Of a stretch of 14,912 nucleotides of DNA, positions 13,955 through 14,912 are shown in pieces; the stretch's first letter is position 1, and the number at the start of each line of letters is the position of its first letter. The notes under the pieces were generated by a model. That model had not been told where the DNA came from and ran no database searches. It saw only the letters and a program-made list of their open reading frames with translations. The DNA comes from Actinomycetota bacterium (lineage in GTDB: Bacteria > Actinomycetota > Thermoleophilia > Solirubrobacterales > Solirubrobacteraceae). The stretch covers positions 1-14,912 of the forward strand of contig CAJCIJ010000245.1 of NCBI GenBank assembly GCA_903970315.1, in the 5' to 3' direction. The translations under genes were made by a program, and so were the position numbers.

Positions 13955-14020
13955 CGGCGCAGTCCCCAACTCGGGCGCAACTCGGCAGCGCCTCCAGCGC
14001 GGTCTGCTAAACCCCGGCCG

Positions 14021-14912
14021 GTGAGCGTGAAAGCCGCGTTGCCCGATGCGCGCCGCGCCACTGGCGCCCGCCGGCGCCTGTGGATCGTTGTCGTGGCGAT
14101 CCTCATGGCTGCGATCTTCGCGCTGGCGATCTCGCAGTTGGGCGTACACAAGGTGCTCCACAGCCTCGGCTCTGCCCGCCCCGGGTGGATCGCTGCGGCG
14201 CTTGCGTTGATGATGCTCTCGCTGGTGGTCCGCGCGATCAGCTGGCACGAGATCCTGCATGCAGCGTTGCCCGACACGCGCATTGGATGGGCTGCGGTCA
14301 TACGGGCCACGATGATCGGGGTCATGGGCTCCGCCGTCTTTCCGGGCCGTCTTGGGGAGGCGGCACGGGTGCTGGTGATCTCCCGGCACCTGCCCGGACC
14401 GGCACGCCACCGCATCCCGATGGTCGCCGGAACGGTGCTCTCGCAGACGCTCCTGAACCTGGTGGCGCTCGCGATCCTGGCGCTGGTGACCTTCTCCAGT
14501 GTGCAGGTCTTTCACGGGCACGAGACCGGCGTGGCCGTCGCCGGCGCCGGGGCACTTGTACTGCTTGTGATCGTGCTCAGCGGGCCATGGCTGCTGGCAT
14601 GCGGACGGCGCTCGCGCCACGCACGCGTGGCGGCGCTGGCGCACTCGGTGGGACGCCTCTTGACGCTTGCCCGCAGCGGGCTGGTGGTTTTCGCCAAGCC
14701 GCGGCAGGCGGTGCCCGCGGCGGTGGCACAGCTGTCGGCCTGGGCGCTGCAGTGGCTGTCGTGTTATACGGTCCTGGAGGCCCTGGGCCTGCAACACAAG
14801 GCCGGCCTGGTCGGCGCCGCGGCGGTGCTGTTGGCGGTCAACGTCAGCGCGGTGCTACCCCCCACCCCGGCCAACATCGGCGTCTTTCAAGCGGCATGCG
14901 TGGTCGTACTGG
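14021..14912 (+). CDS. Flippase-like / LPG-synthase transmembrane family protein (N-terminal part, cut by window edge)
   Basis: My own translation gives 297 residues without a stop to the right edge. After a basic start (residues 1-20) come several hydrophobic helices (about 21-38, 56-72, 94-108, 133-150, 160-178 and more). The conserved FPGRLGEAARVLVI (107-120, with the R-x-GE-x-x-R core) and PPTPANIGVFQ (280-290) are typical of the UPF0104/LPG_synthase_TM family, which includes the flippase half of MprF. It should be an integral inner-membrane protein, probably moving or synthesising a lipid-linked compound. Whether a C-terminal aminoacyl-transferase domain follows cannot be known because the gene is cut. 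The GTG at 14021 fits the domain start but has no Shine-Dalgarno; GTG 14027 is an alternative. Read-through from thrC is likely, since I see no terminator in the 66-base gap. Confidence 0.85.
   Translation, partial: MSVKAALPDARRATGARRRLWIVVVAILMAAIFALAISQLGVHKVLHSLGSARPGWIAAALALMMLSLVVRAISWHEILHAALPDTRIGWAAVIRATMIGVMGSAVFPGRLGEAARVLVISRHLPGPARHRIPMVAGTVLSQTLLNLVALAILALVTFSSVQVFHGHETGVAVAGAGALVLLVIVLSGPWLLACGRRSRHARVAALAHSVGRLLTLARSGLVVFAKPRQAVPAAVAQLSAWALQWLSCYTVLEALGLQHKAGLVGAAAVLLAVNVSAVLPPTPANIGVFQAACVVVL

Noticed and set aside
13321..14797. Two overlapping minus-strand open frames (364 and 334 codons) across thrC and the membrane gene
   Set aside because: They are antisense to threonine synthase and the flippase-like gene, both of which have clear family motifs. 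The antisense translations are Arg/Ser/His-rich with no domain.
1..14912. tRNA, rRNA, riboswitch, IS element, prophage or toxin-antitoxin genes
   Set aside because: Scanning by eye found no cloverleaf, no terminal inverted repeats with a transposase, no conserved riboswitch core and no small paired toxin-antitoxin frames. Covariance-model searches were not possible.

Overview
High-GC bacterial chromosomal DNA, most likely from an actinobacterium. The class Thermoleophilia (Solirubrobacterales and relatives) is my best guess. It rests on the tail domain of the secreted RCC1 protein, the DUF4389, DUF427 and matrixin-like proteins, frequent GTG starts, and several promoters that appear to give leaderless mRNAs. 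This placement is inference; the window contains no rRNA or other marker. I see no tRNA, rRNA, CRISPR array, insertion sequence, phage gene or attachment site. Ten complete and two edge-truncated genes are packed tightly. The longest gene-free stretches are 7972-8155 (184 bases) and 1980-2143 (164 bases).

Left part (1-2143). A leftward, truncated gene encodes a cyclic-nucleotide-binding domain, a thioredoxin-like domain and the start of a thioredoxin-reductase-type flavoprotein. Divergent from it are a tandem DUF427 protein and a small UBP-type zinc-finger protein.

Middle part (2144-7971). Four leftward genes: a secreted RCC1 propeller protein, an SRPBCC protein, a class I CPD photolyase and a Tat-exported sulfatase. 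The SRPBCC and photolyase genes overlap by four bases and should be translationally coupled. The sulfatase appears to have its own leaderless promoter.

Right-middle part (8156-10225). A rightward tandem DUF4389 membrane protein converges on a leftward pair: a secreted metzincin-like protein followed by a class I methyltransferase.

Right part (10302-14912). A rightward run: a divergent LeuRS-like class I aminoacyl-tRNA synthetase, a threonine synthase with a strong ribosome binding site, and a truncated membrane protein of the MprF/LPG-synthase transmembrane (flippase-like) family. The synthetase keeps HMGH and most of KMSKS but lacks the usual editing-site motif and the C-terminal tRNA-binding domain. 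This run is the most interesting part of the window: a possible editing-deficient or repurposed synthetase beside an amino-acid biosynthetic gene and a lipid-flippase-like gene. Any functional link among the three is speculation.
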